64,000 nt of DNA from Methylomonas sp. UP202 (GTDB taxonomy: Bacteria; Pseudomonadota; Gammaproteobacteria; Methylococcales; Methylomonadaceae): the NCBI RefSeq assembly GCF_029910655.1, contig NZ_CP123897.1:4453547-4517546 (forward strand), written 5' to 3'. Positions 1-8,633 of this stretch are shown here, one piece after another. A program made the translations under genes and the position numbers. The first letter of the stretch is position 1. Each line of letters opens with the position of its first letter. A model generated the notes under the pieces. That model was not told where the DNA came from and did not search any database. It was given only the letters and a program-made list of their open reading frames with translations.

Positions 1-367
1 CAATAATGACTCGCACCACCAGCGGCACGCTTTGCTTACCGTCGAACATGTAATGCCATTTGGCCGCGTTGTTGACCAGTTGATCCATCGCCAGCAGCGC
101 GAAATCGATACGCTGATGCACCAGCACCGGCCGCATGCCTGCCAGAGCCGCGCCGATGCAGATGCCGGTCATGCCGTTTTCGGCCAGCGGCATGTCCAAC
201 ACCCGCTCGGCGCCGTATTTCTCGCGTAAGCCCTGAGTGGTGGCGAAAATGGTTTTCGGATCGGGCACTCCCTCGCCGATCAACAGCATGTCCGGAAACC
301 GCGCCAACCCGTCATCCAAGGCTTCGCGGATCGCCGCGCCGTAACTCAAGGTCAAGATCTCAGACAT
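1..367 (-). CDS. TPP-dependent 2-oxoacid dehydrogenase E1 beta subunit (3' end outside window)
   Basis: The start codon and about the first 122 residues are present; the rest lies beyond the left edge. The N-terminus begins MSEILTLSYGAAIREAL and contains an MPLAENGMTGICIGAALAG-like stretch, matching the pyrimidine-binding half of E1 beta subunits of the pyruvate/acetoin dehydrogenase family. Such subunits pair with E1 alpha to form the thiamine pyrophosphate site that decarboxylates a 2-oxoacid. Its ATG lies inside the end of the E1 alpha gene (8-base overlap), so the two are translationally coupled. No E2 or E3 gene is visible. In this sugar operon the pair may transfer an acyl carbanion to a sugar instead of feeding a lipoyl E2; that is inference. 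Confidence 0.85.
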   Translation of the reverse strand, partial: MSEILTLSYGAAIREALDDGLARFPDMLLIGEGVPDPKTIFATTQGLREKYGAERVLDMPLAENGMTGICIGAALAGMRPVLVHQRIDFALLAMDQLVNNAAKWHYMFDGKQSVPLVVRVII

Positions 368-1328
368 ACACATGCCGCTCCATGCTCGCTAATGCCGGCG
401 CCGGGCCGGCCAAGGCTTCGGAGAAGGCCAAAGCAATCTCGGCGCCGATCTGTTGTTCCAGCGCCAGCAGGATTTCGGCGCCGACGCGGGCATCGGCCAA
501 GGTCCGCCCGGTATGCAACAGCGGACAGCGCTGTTTCCAGGCCAACAGTTCGCCGGGCATGCGGTAGCCCAGCTCGTCGTCCTCGTTGGGACCGCAATGT
601 TCCGGCCAGCGATGGGTATGCAATTCCAGGAACTGCGGGCCCTCGCCGTTGCGGGCGGCGGCGAGGGCGTTTTCCGCCAGCGCATGGACGTGTTCGACTT
701 TATTGCCGTCGCCGCTGACGGCCTGCAAGCCGTGAGCGGCAGCAATTTGATAGATGTCGCGAGCCGGCTGGCGTTCGTATAACGGCGTCATCACCGAGTA
801 TTGGTTGTTCTCGCAAACCATCACCAGCGGCAGTTTTTTCAGTACCGCGAAATTCATGGTCTCGTGCAACACGCCTTCCTCGAAACAGCCGTCGCCGAAA
901 AACACCACCACGACGTTGTTTGAATTCCGGCGCTGTTCGCCCCAGGCGTAGCCGGCAGCGACCGGCACCGTGCCGCCGACGATGGGTGTGGAGGCGATAA
1001 AGCCGGCCGATAAATCACTCAAATGCATCGAACCGCCACGCCCGCCGCAACATCCAGCGGCTAAACCGTACAGTTCTGCGATCAGGCCGACCAGACTGCC
1101 ACCCTTGGCCAGATAGTGACCGTGGCCGCGATGGTTGCTGAATACCTTGTCGCTCTCGGTCAGATGCGCGCAAACGCCGACCGCGATGGCTTCCTCGCCG
1201 ATGCACAAATGGGTCGGGCAACGCATGTGCTGCTCCGCGTAGCGGGCTGCGATGGCCTCTTCGGCACGGCGGATGCGCAGCATCCGGTAATACAAATCTT
1301 GCAGTTCGGCGGTTGTCGGCACGTTCAT
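360..1328 (-). CDS. TPP-dependent 2-oxoacid dehydrogenase E1 alpha subunit
   Basis: A 322-residue protein of the E1 alpha family (pyruvate/acetoin dehydrogenase type). The thiamine pyrophosphate motif is clear: GDG at residues 145-147 followed by NN at 174-175. The HRGHGHYLAKG segment (66-76) and the GGRGGSMH segment (95-102) are family hallmarks. The length is usual for short bacterial E1 alpha subunits. It forms the TPP site together with the downstream beta subunit. The start overlaps the stop of the upstream nucleotidyltransferase-kinase gene by four bases (ATGA). The operon holds sugar-nucleotide type genes and no lipoamide acyltransferase, so a role in central metabolism is doubtful. 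A C-C bond-forming step on a sugar is my favoured guess. Confidence 0.88.
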   Translation of the reverse strand: MNVPTTAELQDLYYRMLRIRRAEEAIAARYAEQHMRCPTHLCIGEEAIAVGVCAHLTESDKVFSNHRGHGHYLAKGGSLVGLIAELYGLAAGCCGGRGGSMHLSDLSAGFIASTPIVGGTVPVAAGYAWGEQRRNSNNVVVVFFGDGCFEEGVLHETMNFAVLKKLPLVMVCENNQYSVMTPLYERQPARDIYQIAAAHGLQAVSGDGNKVEHVHALAENALAAARNGEGPQFLELHTHRWPEHCGPNEDDELGYRMPGELLAWKQRCPLLHTGRTLADARVGAEILLALEQQIGAEIALAFSEALAGPAPALASMERHVYV

Positions 1329-2845
1329 TTGAGCAAGGTGGTGATGTATTTGAACAAAGCCACCGCCCGCACCGGCTCGCGGTTGCAGACGATTTGCACG
1401 TCCAGCGCCGCCGCCGCGCTACCGGCGAACAAGGCCGCGTCCGGCGCCAAGCCGGCGCCCAGACACAAGCCGGCCACCGACAAGAAGGCATCGCCGGCGC
1501 CGATGCGGTCCACCACTTTGGACGACAGGGCCGGAATCTTGTACTGGGTCTTGGCTTGATCCAGCAGCAACGCGCCCTTGGTGCCACGGGTGATCGCGAT
1601 GTGGCTGGCCGCCAGCCTGTCGGCCAACTGTCCGGCCAGTTCCTCGATCGCCCCGCCTCTGTCGTGTACCGCCAAACGCAATTCCGGTTCGTTCATCGAC
1701 AGAAAATTGGCGCGCGGATAGCGGGTGATCAAATGGTAACCGCGATTGCCGCTGTTAACTTGGGCGTTGACGGCCAGGAACTTGGCGCCGGCGCACAAGG
1801 CCGCGACCATGTCGCCGGAAATGAAACCGTTGCCGAAGTCCGGCACGATCACGACGTCGAAATCGCGCAAATGCCGTTCCAGCCAGGCCACGATCTTGCG
1901 GTTGACTTCCACCGGCAACGGGGCGTCGTTGTAAAAATACACCTCGAACAACTTGGCGATGTCGGCATCGACGTAGCGGCGCTTGACGATGGTCGGCCGA
2001 TCCTGGCTAAAGAAAAACACCGGATCGATGTTGGGATTCAAATTAGTGCGGATGAAGTCTTCGTGGCTTTTAGTCGCGCCCAACCCGGACAACAAGGTCA
2101 CGTTGCCGGCAAACTCGGCCACGTGGTTGGCGACCGCGATCGCGCCGCCGGCGAAGCGTTCGTAGTCGTTGTATTTGACCGAAAACACGTTGCCCTTGCC
2201 GGACTGGCCCAAGGCCGAGGTGTAATGGTATTCGTCGACGATGGCCTCGCCGACCACCAGCACGTTCAAGCCCTGCAAGCGCTTAAGCTGGTCTATCATC
2301 GCGTTGGCGGAAATCCGCTCCTTGAATTCGTCCAAGTAAGCGGAAATTTCCGGCGAGAACACCTCGAAATATTCGTTCAGCAAACGGGTGGAACTGGAGG
2401 TCAGTTCGTCGGTGAAAAACACCTTGCCGCCGTGGCGCTCGACCGCGTCCTGCTCGTGCTGAATATTGCCGGTCAAATCGTCGCTGGTGCTCTTGTAGTC
2501 GCTGCCCTTGACGTACAAATCCGGCTTGACCGCATCCAGCACGTTGACGGCGGTCACGGCATGGTTGATCGCCACGCTATCCACGCAAGCCAGCGCGGCA
2601 ATGTTTTCGGCGCGCAAATATTGGTTGAACACCGGCCTACCGGGGCCTTTGTTGACGTATTCGTCGGCGGTGACGCTGACCAGCAGCGCGTCGGCCTCGC
2701 GGGCGGCGGCCTGTAAATGGCGGATATGGCCGATGTGCAGCAAATCGAAGGTGCCGTGGCACAGCGCCACGGTTTTTCCCGCCGCCTTCAATTCGGCGGA
2801 ACGCTGGGCCAGTTGCTCGATCGAGACGATTTTGGATGTCGACAT
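1325..2845 (-). CDS. Fused nucleotidyltransferase-PfkB sugar kinase (HldE-like, reversed domain order)
   Basis: A 506-residue two-domain protein. Residues 1 to about 140 form a cytidylyltransferase-like domain with the HGTFDLLHIGH motif (30-40). Residues about 165-506 form a PfkB/ribokinase domain with a GAGD catalytic motif at 449-452. The heptose enzyme HldE carries the same two activities but with the kinase first and the nucleotidyltransferase last; here the order is inverted. By analogy the protein would phosphorylate a sugar phosphate at C1 and then activate it as a nucleotide sugar. The SIS isomerase immediately upstream supports a heptose-like pathway. The substrate is unknown. The domain calls are firm; the pathway is inferred. 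Confidence 0.85.
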   Translation of the reverse strand: MSTSKIVSIEQLAQRSAELKAAGKTVALCHGTFDLLHIGHIRHLQAAAREADALLVSVTADEYVNKGPGRPVFNQYLRAENIAALACVDSVAINHAVTAVNVLDAVKPDLYVKGSDYKSTSDDLTGNIQHEQDAVERHGGKVFFTDELTSSSTRLLNEYFEVFSPEISAYLDEFKERISANAMIDQLKRLQGLNVLVVGEAIVDEYHYTSALGQSGKGNVFSVKYNDYERFAGGAIAVANHVAEFAGNVTLLSGLGATKSHEDFIRTNLNPNIDPVFFFSQDRPTIVKRRYVDADIAKLFEVYFYNDAPLPVEVNRKIVAWLERHLRDFDVVIVPDFGNGFISGDMVAALCAGAKFLAVNAQVNSGNRGYHLITRYPRANFLSMNEPELRLAVHDRGGAIEELAGQLADRLAASHIAITRGTKGALLLDQAKTQYKIPALSSKVVDRIGAGDAFLSVAGLCLGAGLAPDAALFAGSAAAALDVQIVCNREPVRAVALFKYITTLLK

Positions 2846-2849
2846 AAGC

Positions 2850-3413
2850 CTACTTTTTAATCAATTGATCGGTGATGTGGTGCAGCACGAACAAATGCGC
2901 CAACTCGACCATGCCGTAATGGCTGCTGTCCAGCCAGACATTCCAGCGCCCTAACCGGCGCAGCGGATTGTCGGGCTTGAAACCGCTCAGGGTCAGTACC
3001 GCGAGTCCCTTGGCATTGGCCGCCGCCACCGCGTTGACGATGTTGGCCGACTGCCCGGAGCTGCTGATCGCAATCAGCAAATCGTCGGGATAGGCAAAAG
3101 CCGAGACTTGCTTGGCGAACGCCTGTTCGTAACCGAAATCGTTGGTAAAGCAGGTCAGAGGCGCCGCTTCGTGCAATGTCACTGCGCACAAGCCGCCGAC
3201 GTTGCGCAGATCGGTGATGACATGGCTGGCTATCGCCGCGCTGCCGCCGTTGCCTAAAATGATGACTTTGGCCTGTTGCTGCTTGACCCGCGCGAATTCG
3301 GACAAAACGTCGGCGACAACGCCTTCGCCATCCAATTCGGCGCCGGCCGCATCGCTGAAACGGCAGCCCGCCATCAGTTCGGCAAATTGTCCCGCGGCTT
3401 GTACTAACGGCAT
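2850..3413 (-). CDS. SIS-domain sugar-phosphate isomerase (GmhA-like)
   Basis: A 187-residue protein that is almost entirely one SIS (sugar isomerase) domain. It has the ILGNGGSAAIASH phosphosugar-binding segment and the ISSSGQSANIVNAV segment typical of phosphoheptose isomerase GmhA and DiaA. Length fits GmhA. GmhA converts sedoheptulose 7-phosphate to D-glycero-D-manno-heptose 7-phosphate. Here the gene sits between an epimerase and a kinase-nucleotidyltransferase, which reproduces the heptose-activation order, so isomerisation of a ketose phosphate is likely. The GmhB phosphatase step has no candidate in the visible operon. The substrate could be other than sedoheptulose 7-phosphate. Confidence 0.82.
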   Translation of the reverse strand: MPLVQAAGQFAELMAGCRFSDAAGAELDGEGVVADVLSEFARVKQQQAKVIILGNGGSAAIASHVITDLRNVGGLCAVTLHEAAPLTCFTNDFGYEQAFAKQVSAFAYPDDLLIAISSSGQSANIVNAVAAANAKGLAVLTLSGFKPDNPLRRLGRWNVWLDSSHYGMVELAHLFVLHHITDQLIKK

Positions 3414-3422
3414 CGCGACCTC

Positions 3423-4409
3423 CTATTTATCCAGGTATTTAAACCAGTCCGCGGTGGCGTCGGCGATCGAGGCCGAGGTCCACAGCGGCGCTTCCCGCCA
3501 ATAATCGATGTGCGCCAGCATGTTGGCGACGCCTTGTTCGAAACTGACTTGCGGTTGCCAGCCCAGTTTCTCGCGAATCTTGCGAGTGTCGGCGAAGGTG
3601 CAGTCCGGCTCGCCGGGTCGTTTGGGAATATATTCCACCGGGCCGCCCAACAAGCCGACCAATTGATTCACGCTGTAAGTGCCGCCGCTGCCGACGTTCA
3701 TCACTTCGCCGGCTAAGCCCGACTCGGCGGCGGCGATAAAGGCATTGGCCACGTCGGTGACGTAAGTAAAGTCGCGGGTTTGGGTGCCGTCGCCGACCAC
3801 GGTAAACGGCTTGCCGTTGAGCTTTTGCGCCAAAAACACGCCGAACACCGCGCCGTAAGCCCCGGTGGTGCGGGCGTGCGGGCCGTAGACGTTGAACAAG
3901 CGTAGCGATAGCGCCGGCAGGCCGTACAACTGCGCCCAGTGCAGCACTAATTCTTCCCCCAAATATTTGGTCAGCGCATAGGGATATTGCGGCTTGACCG
4001 GCGCGGTTTCCGGCGTTGGGAACTGTTCGGCCAGGCCGTAGCAGGACGACGAAGCGGCGTAGACAAAACGCGTGACCCCGGCGGCACGGGCCGCTTCCAG
4101 CACGTTGAAAGTGCCGTCGACATTGGTTTCGTAATAGGCGCGCGGCTTTTCGATGGACGGTACGATGTCGGCCAAACCGGCCAGATGAAACACCCAATCG
4201 ACGCCGTCGAATAAAGGTGCGATGGCGGCAAATTCACGAATATCGGCCTGTTGAAACGCGAAGCGATCCCGGCCCAGCAAATCGGCGATGGTTTCCTTGC
4301 GGCCGCCGATCAGGCTATCGATGACTTGGACCGAATGGCCCAGGCGCCACAGTTCGCGGCTGAGATGACTGCCGATAAAGCCGGCGCCGCCGGTAACGAT
4401 GACCTTCAT
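3423..4409 (-). CDS. NAD-dependent sugar epimerase/dehydratase (extended SDR)
   Basis: A 328-residue extended short-chain dehydrogenase. It starts with a Rossmann motif GGAGFIGSH (7-15) and has the catalytic serine region AASSSCYG (118-125) and the YxxxK pair Tyr144/Lys148. The family covers UDP-glucose/GlcNAc 4-epimerases, dTDP-glucose 4,6-dehydratases and heptose epimerases, all acting on nucleotide sugars in the cytosol. An SPSSM-like signature of dehydratases is not seen; the sequence reads more like a 4-epimerase of the WbpP/GalE type. It lies ten bases downstream of the radical SAM gene and ten bases upstream of the SIS gene, in one operon. Confidence 0.85.
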   Translation of the reverse strand: MKVIVTGGAGFIGSHLSRELWRLGHSVQVIDSLIGGRKETIADLLGRDRFAFQQADIREFAAIAPLFDGVDWVFHLAGLADIVPSIEKPRAYYETNVDGTFNVLEAARAAGVTRFVYAASSSCYGLAEQFPTPETAPVKPQYPYALTKYLGEELVLHWAQLYGLPALSLRLFNVYGPHARTTGAYGAVFGVFLAQKLNGKPFTVVGDGTQTRDFTYVTDVANAFIAAAESGLAGEVMNVGSGGTYSVNQLVGLLGGPVEYIPKRPGEPDCTFADTRKIREKLGWQPQVSFEQGVANMLAHIDYWREAPLWTSASIADATADWFKYLDK

Positions 4410-4418
4410 GATTTGTCC

Positions 4419-5519
4419 TTAAATGAAATTGACATGGGCGGGCTGGTTGTCGGCCAGTTTGTCCAAATATTGATTAACCGCTTCCATCCGGCAGTTTTTG
4501 CGGCATTCGTGGATGTCCAGTTCCTTGGCGATGTACTGCCAGTTTTGCCGGCGTTTGTCGCCTTCCCAAATGGCCTGAAAACTGAGTTCGGCAATATTGC
4601 CGTAGGCAAAACGCGAGTCGGTCAAATAGGCGCTGCAGCCGTAAACCTCGCCGTCGGCCATGATGTAGGCCCAAAAATACGGCGTGGCGTGACAGGTTTG
4701 GTAACGTTGCTCGTCCGACTGGCTGTAATTTTTCATGGTTTGTTCGCGAAACACCACGTTGAAGCCGTCGCCGTTAAAGGCCGCCAGTTCTTCGGCCATG
4801 CCCAGCAAATCGTCGTAGCGCAGATTTTCGTAGAGCCGAGTCTCGCTGAACAGGTGTTGGGAATAGGGTTTGACCACCAGATAATCCAGGCCGATGTCCT
4901 TGCAAATCCCGGCCAAAATGGCGATTTCGCCGCGGTTTTCGGGTAACAGCAAAATCTGCGCGCCTAGCGTGCAAGCCAGGCCGTTGGCGCGCTTATGCGC
5001 GACCGCCGCGCGTAGACTATTCAACACTAAATCGAAATCGGCCGCTTTGGTACGGTGTATCGCCGCGTAAGTCTCGGCGCTGCCGGCGTTCAAGGAGACT
5101 TTAATCCACGAGGTCAGCGGCAGCGACTGCTCGATAAACTTGGCGTTCATCAAAGTGCCGTTGGTGGTGAACGACACGTCGATGCCGGCATCCACGGTAG
5201 CTTTGACGATTTCGTTAATGTCCTTATGCAGCATAGGCTCGCCTTCGCCGGCGTACATGATGCTTTTCACGCCCAGCCGGCCCATTTCCGCCAAACGATC
5301 CGCCAGAATGTTGACGTCCAATCGCTTGGCCTGATAGCCGATGTAATCGACCGCGCAAAAAGTGCAGCGATGGTTGCAGGCGCCGACCGGCGAGATTTCC
5401 ATGTAGATCGGGTAGACCGATTTGGCGAGTTCCCAGTCCTGCCTGCCGTCCAGCCATTGAGCGACGCGCTTGGGGTGGTACACCAATTTATGACTGTCGA
5501 TGCCGTATTTGTCCGTCAT
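4419..5519 (-). CDS. Radical SAM protein with SPASM-like C-terminal cysteines
   Basis: A 366-residue radical SAM enzyme. The 4Fe-4S motif CNHRCTFC gives Cys48, Cys52 and Cys55. The C-terminal third has further cysteines in a CSAY segment and a CRKNC segment, as in SPASM or twitch domains that hold extra clusters. Such proteins act on peptides, sugars or cofactors by hydrogen abstraction. It is the first gene of the six-gene minus-strand operon running to the left edge. Its role may be to modify the sugar or a carrier made by its neighbours; nothing in the sequence fixes the substrate. Start is the only ATG in a good position, with a poor ribosome binding site. Confidence 0.85.
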   Translation of the reverse strand: MTDKYGIDSHKLVYHPKRVAQWLDGRQDWELAKSVYPIYMEISPVGACNHRCTFCAVDYIGYQAKRLDVNILADRLAEMGRLGVKSIMYAGEGEPMLHKDINEIVKATVDAGIDVSFTTNGTLMNAKFIEQSLPLTSWIKVSLNAGSAETYAAIHRTKAADFDLVLNSLRAAVAHKRANGLACTLGAQILLLPENRGEIAILAGICKDIGLDYLVVKPYSQHLFSETRLYENLRYDDLLGMAEELAAFNGDGFNVVFREQTMKNYSQSDEQRYQTCHATPYFWAYIMADGEVYGCSAYLTDSRFAYGNIAELSFQAIWEGDKRRQNWQYIAKELDIHECRKNCRMEAVNQYLDKLADNQPAHVNFI

Positions 5520-5722
5520 ATTTTTGTCGCTTGCCGGTGAAAAACGCTATTGTCCCAGTAAAAGCGATAATTGTGCCAACGGGATACCTATTAAGTGTAG
5601 CGTCCGGCCGGACGAATGCGGAAATGTCCGCGCGCACCATCAACATCCAATGCAGGCTTACCGGAACCGCTTGCCGCAGCGCGCACCTAGCCAATCAGCC
5701 GAGTTTCTATCAAAAATTTTGA

Positions 5723-5752
5723 TTGACATCACAAAATTTCGCTCGATAGAAT
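5723..5752 (+). promoter_or_regulatory. Sigma70 promoter for the PEP-CTERM gene
   Basis: TTGACA at 5723-5728 and TAGAAT at 5747-5752 are separated by 18 bases: a full -35 box and a -10 with one mismatch. It faces the nidogen-domain gene and would give a leader of about 110 bases. The divergent region 5520-5870 holds nothing else I recognise except the AAGGAGAG ribosome site just before 5871. Confidence 0.65.
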
Positions 5753-5870
5753 GGAACCGTCGCAATAATTGTCACACGATTGTCATAAATATAAGGCGAA
5801 AAGCTGGAAAACAATGGGGGCAAACACTTGCGCGACACCAGTCCATCACAATTGCAGCAAGGAGAGTGGA

Positions 5871-7067
5871 ATGAAAGCACTGATAGTCGGCGGAATTCTG
5901 TCCCTGACGTTAGCGGTACCCGGTTCGGCGAACGCCGTTTCGTTGTTGACGCTGGCGGACGGCACATTCGGCGAGATAGCCCTGACCCCTAACGATGACG
6001 AATCGAGTTCGATGTTGAATCTGCCGTTTGCCGTTAATTTTTACGGAAACGTGTTCAACAACTTTTACGTGAACAACAACGGCAATATCACGTTTCAGTC
6101 GCCGCTATCCGAATTCACGCCCAGCAGTTTCCCGATCTCCGAACAACCGATGATCGCGCCCTATTGGGCCGATGTCGATACGCGTTGCGACGGTTGCGGC
6201 AACGTTTACGTCGGCGCGCCGAACAGCAATACGACCATCGTCACCTGGAACAACGTCGGTTACTACAGCGAACACGCCGACAAAACCAATAACTTCCAAC
6301 TGGTGTTGCGCAACCAGCAAAACGGCGACTTCGACGTCGAATTTCGCTACGACCGGCTGGAATGGACCACCGGCGACGCCAGCAACGGCAGCAACGGCTT
6401 AGGCGGCACCCCCGCGCAAGCCGGTTTCGACGCCGGCGACAACGTCAATTACTTCACGCTGCCGGGTTCGTTCACCAGCGATATTCTCGATATTGCCAAT
6501 AACACCAATGTCGTCAACGGCGACCCCGGCTTCTGGTCGTTCAGCATCCGCAACGGTTTGACGCCCGGCGCAACGCCGTCCAACCCGTTGTTGCCGGTTG
6601 TCGTAGACGGCGCTTTTGTCTTCGATTTCAATGTTCAGCCTGAACAACCCATCTTTATCGACCCTGAGGTAGCGGTCGGTTACGACTACGAAGTCACATC
6701 CGGTCCCAACATTGCTTCCGTTCTGTTGCCCACCAATCTCGGGGACGGAATTTACGATCTGTACCTTTGGGAGAATACGGAGTACGTGTTCGCGGCGGCA
6801 TTGACCGCAGGCATTGAGTACTTCTTCGAACCCGGCGGCGTCAGCCGCTTCCGAATTCTGGGCATCGAAGTCAGCGCGGGCCTGGATCCCAACAATCCGC
6901 AAGCCTTCGTAACCGGTCTGACCTTCGTCGGTGCCGGCGCGGTCAGCCTGACTCAAACACCGCTGGTCAGCCAAGTGCCGTTGCCCGCTTCCGGACTGCT
7001 GATGTTCTCCGGATTGCTGGCTGTCGGTTCCATGAAACGCTCGCGATCCGCACGTTCGGCCGGCTAA
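5871..7067 (+). CDS. Exported PEP-CTERM protein with nidogen-like domain
   Basis: A 398-residue exported protein. The start at 5871 is chosen over an in-frame upstream ATG at 5769 because it follows AAGGAGAG and begins a clean signal peptide (MKALIVGGILSLTLAVPGSANA). Residues about 30-190 resemble the nidogen (NIDO) extracellular domain: an FYGNVFNNFYVNNNGNITF strand and an APYWADVDTR segment. The C-terminus has VPLPASG, a hydrophobic helix and a basic tail (KRSRSARSAG), the tripartite PEP-CTERM sorting signal in a VPLP variant. Such proteins are processed by an exosortase and go to the surface or the exopolysaccharide matrix. No exosortase gene is in the window. Adhesion or matrix structure is a likely role. 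Confidence 0.85.
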   Translation: MKALIVGGILSLTLAVPGSANAVSLLTLADGTFGEIALTPNDDESSSMLNLPFAVNFYGNVFNNFYVNNNGNITFQSPLSEFTPSSFPISEQPMIAPYWADVDTRCDGCGNVYVGAPNSNTTIVTWNNVGYYSEHADKTNNFQLVLRNQQNGDFDVEFRYDRLEWTTGDASNGSNGLGGTPAQAGFDAGDNVNYFTLPGSFTSDILDIANNTNVVNGDPGFWSFSIRNGLTPGATPSNPLLPVVVDGAFVFDFNVQPEQPIFIDPEVAVGYDYEVTSGPNIASVLLPTNLGDGIYDLYLWENTEYVFAAALTAGIEYFFEPGGVSRFRILGIEVSAGLDPNNPQAFVTGLTFVGAGAVSLTQTPLVSQVPLPASGLLMFSGLLAVGSMKRSRSARSAG

Positions 7068-7415
7068 CGGGTCAGTCGCTACTCCAAAGAGGGGCGGCCG
7101 TCGCAAGGGACCGCCCCCACCCTAATGACGGAGTGAAGACTCCTCCCATCCCACTCGAGTTCGAAACGGCGCGTTGACCGCGCCAATGATTTTCGCCCAC
7201 CTTTACCAAGCTTTACACCCAGCTACGGCTCGACCGTCTTGCCAAGCGTCCGCGCAACACCTAAACTGAACACCGGCTCACTAGCGAGCCGCGATCCCGC
7301 CGCCGAATTGTTCAGGCTCGGGAAGATTTACCCACCTACCGCTGTCGAAGCCATCGCCACTACTGCCGGTCGGAATGTTTACTAGTACCAACCGTAATCA
7401 ACCGATACCGTTGCC
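7068..7415 (+). other. Intergenic stretch with one GC hairpin
   Basis: Between the PEP-CTERM gene and macA. A hairpin with arms GGGGCGG (7091-7097) and CCGCCCC (7111-7117) may end the upstream transcript, but no T run follows. I see no gene, and no convincing -35/-10 pair for macA. Confidence 0.4.
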
Positions 7416-8633
7416 ATGCCGCCAAACCCGGAGAATAACCGTAGCCGTCAACGTCGGCCCGCGATCATTTTGCTGTTGCTGTTGACTACCGCGATCGCGG
7501 CTTATCGCTGGCTGACGCCCACTAATAAGTCCACGGATGCCGACCGCCCCGCGTTAGCGACCGTCACGCTCGGGGACATTGAGGAAACCGTCACCGCTCA
7601 AGGCAAGCTCGAACCCAAGGAATACGTGGATGTCGGCGCCCAAGTCACCGGTCAGTTACAAAAAATCCAAGTCAAAATCGGTGACGATGTCGAGGCCGGC
7701 CAACTACTGGCGCAGATCGATCCGCGAATTTATGCGGCTCGGGTCGCCGCCGACGAAGCCAATATCAAGAACCTGCAAGCGCAATTGCGCGGTCAACAAG
7801 CGCAAGCACTGTTCGCCCGTCAGCAATACGAACGCAACCGGGAATTGCTGGTCAGCCACGGCGTCAGCGTCCAGGATTTTCAAAACAGCGAATTCACGTT
7901 GAAAAACGCCGACGCCACCGTCGCGGCGCTGGAAGCGCAAATCGAGCAATTGCAATCGACGCTGAACGGCGATAAAACCAATTTGGGCTACACCAAAATC
8001 TACGCGTCGATGGCCGGCACGATGGTCGATCAAAAGGCCCGCGAGGGCCAAACGTTAAACGCCAATCAAACCACGCCGATGATCCTGCAGTTGGCGAAAC
8101 TGGACACGATGACGGTACGCGCCCAAGTCGCCGAAGCCGATGTGATGCGGCTCCGCCCGGCCATGGCGGTATATTTCACGACGATGGGCTCGGGCGAGCG
8201 GCGTTGGCAAGCCACGGTCAGGCAAATACTGCCGACGCCGGAAGTCATCAACAACGTCGTACTGTATAACGTGTTGGTCGACGTCGACAACCGCGACCGG
8301 CAATTGATGACCGGCATGAGCGCCCAGATGTTTTTCGTGCTGGGCAAGGCCGAGCAAGTCCCGCTAATACCGATCAACGCGCTCGGCGCCCGCGACCGCC
8401 GCAACGACAGCGACTTGGGAGACGCCTATCGCGTCAAGGTCGCCGGCCCGGACGGCGGCGAGAAAGTCGTCCAAATCGGCTTGCGCAATCGCCGTTTCGC
8501 CGAAGTTCGGGCCGGACTGGCGGTCGGCGACCGGGTCGAACCGCCCGCCGGCGGCGAAGACAAGATCAAAAACCGCCGTAAGGACCCCGGACCGCTCGGT
8601 CCGAACGCGGCGCCCGGAGTACCGCGCCTATGA
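7416..8633 (+). CDS. macA: MacA-like periplasmic adaptor of a tripartite efflux pump
   Basis: A 405-residue HlyD/RND-type membrane fusion protein. An N-terminal membrane anchor (residues about 15-33) is followed by a biotinyl-lipoyl half-motif (GDIEETVTAQGKLEPKEYVDVGAQ), a long coiled-coil hairpin (about 110-185), the second lipoyl half and beta-barrel domains. In MacAB-TolC this protein bridges the inner-membrane ATPase MacB and the outer-membrane channel for export of macrolides, peptides or lipids. Stop and start overlap with macB in ATGA. The C-terminus (GEDKIKNRRKDPGPLGP and beyond) is longer and more charged than usual. Substrate unknown. Confidence 0.88.
   Translation: MPPNPENNRSRQRRPAIILLLLLTTAIAAYRWLTPTNKSTDADRPALATVTLGDIEETVTAQGKLEPKEYVDVGAQVTGQLQKIQVKIGDDVEAGQLLAQIDPRIYAARVAADEANIKNLQAQLRGQQAQALFARQQYERNRELLVSHGVSVQDFQNSEFTLKNADATVAALEAQIEQLQSTLNGDKTNLGYTKIYASMAGTMVDQKAREGQTLNANQTTPMILQLAKLDTMTVRAQVAEADVMRLRPAMAVYFTTMGSGERRWQATVRQILPTPEVINNVVLYNVLVDVDNRDRQLMTGMSAQMFFVLGKAEQVPLIPINALGARDRRNDSDLGDAYRVKVAGPDGGEKVVQIGLRNRRFAEVRAGLAVGDRVEPPAGGEDKIKNRRKDPGPLGPNAAPGVPRL

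Noticed and set aside
360-1328. Reading the E1 pair as part of a pyruvate dehydrogenase complex
   Set aside because: No E2 or E3 gene in view and all co-directional neighbours are sugar-type genes; kept as the alternative.
1313-2716. 467-codon plus-strand open frame
   Set aside because: Runs antisense to the nucleotidyltransferase-kinase gene; GC-rich shadow frame without domains.
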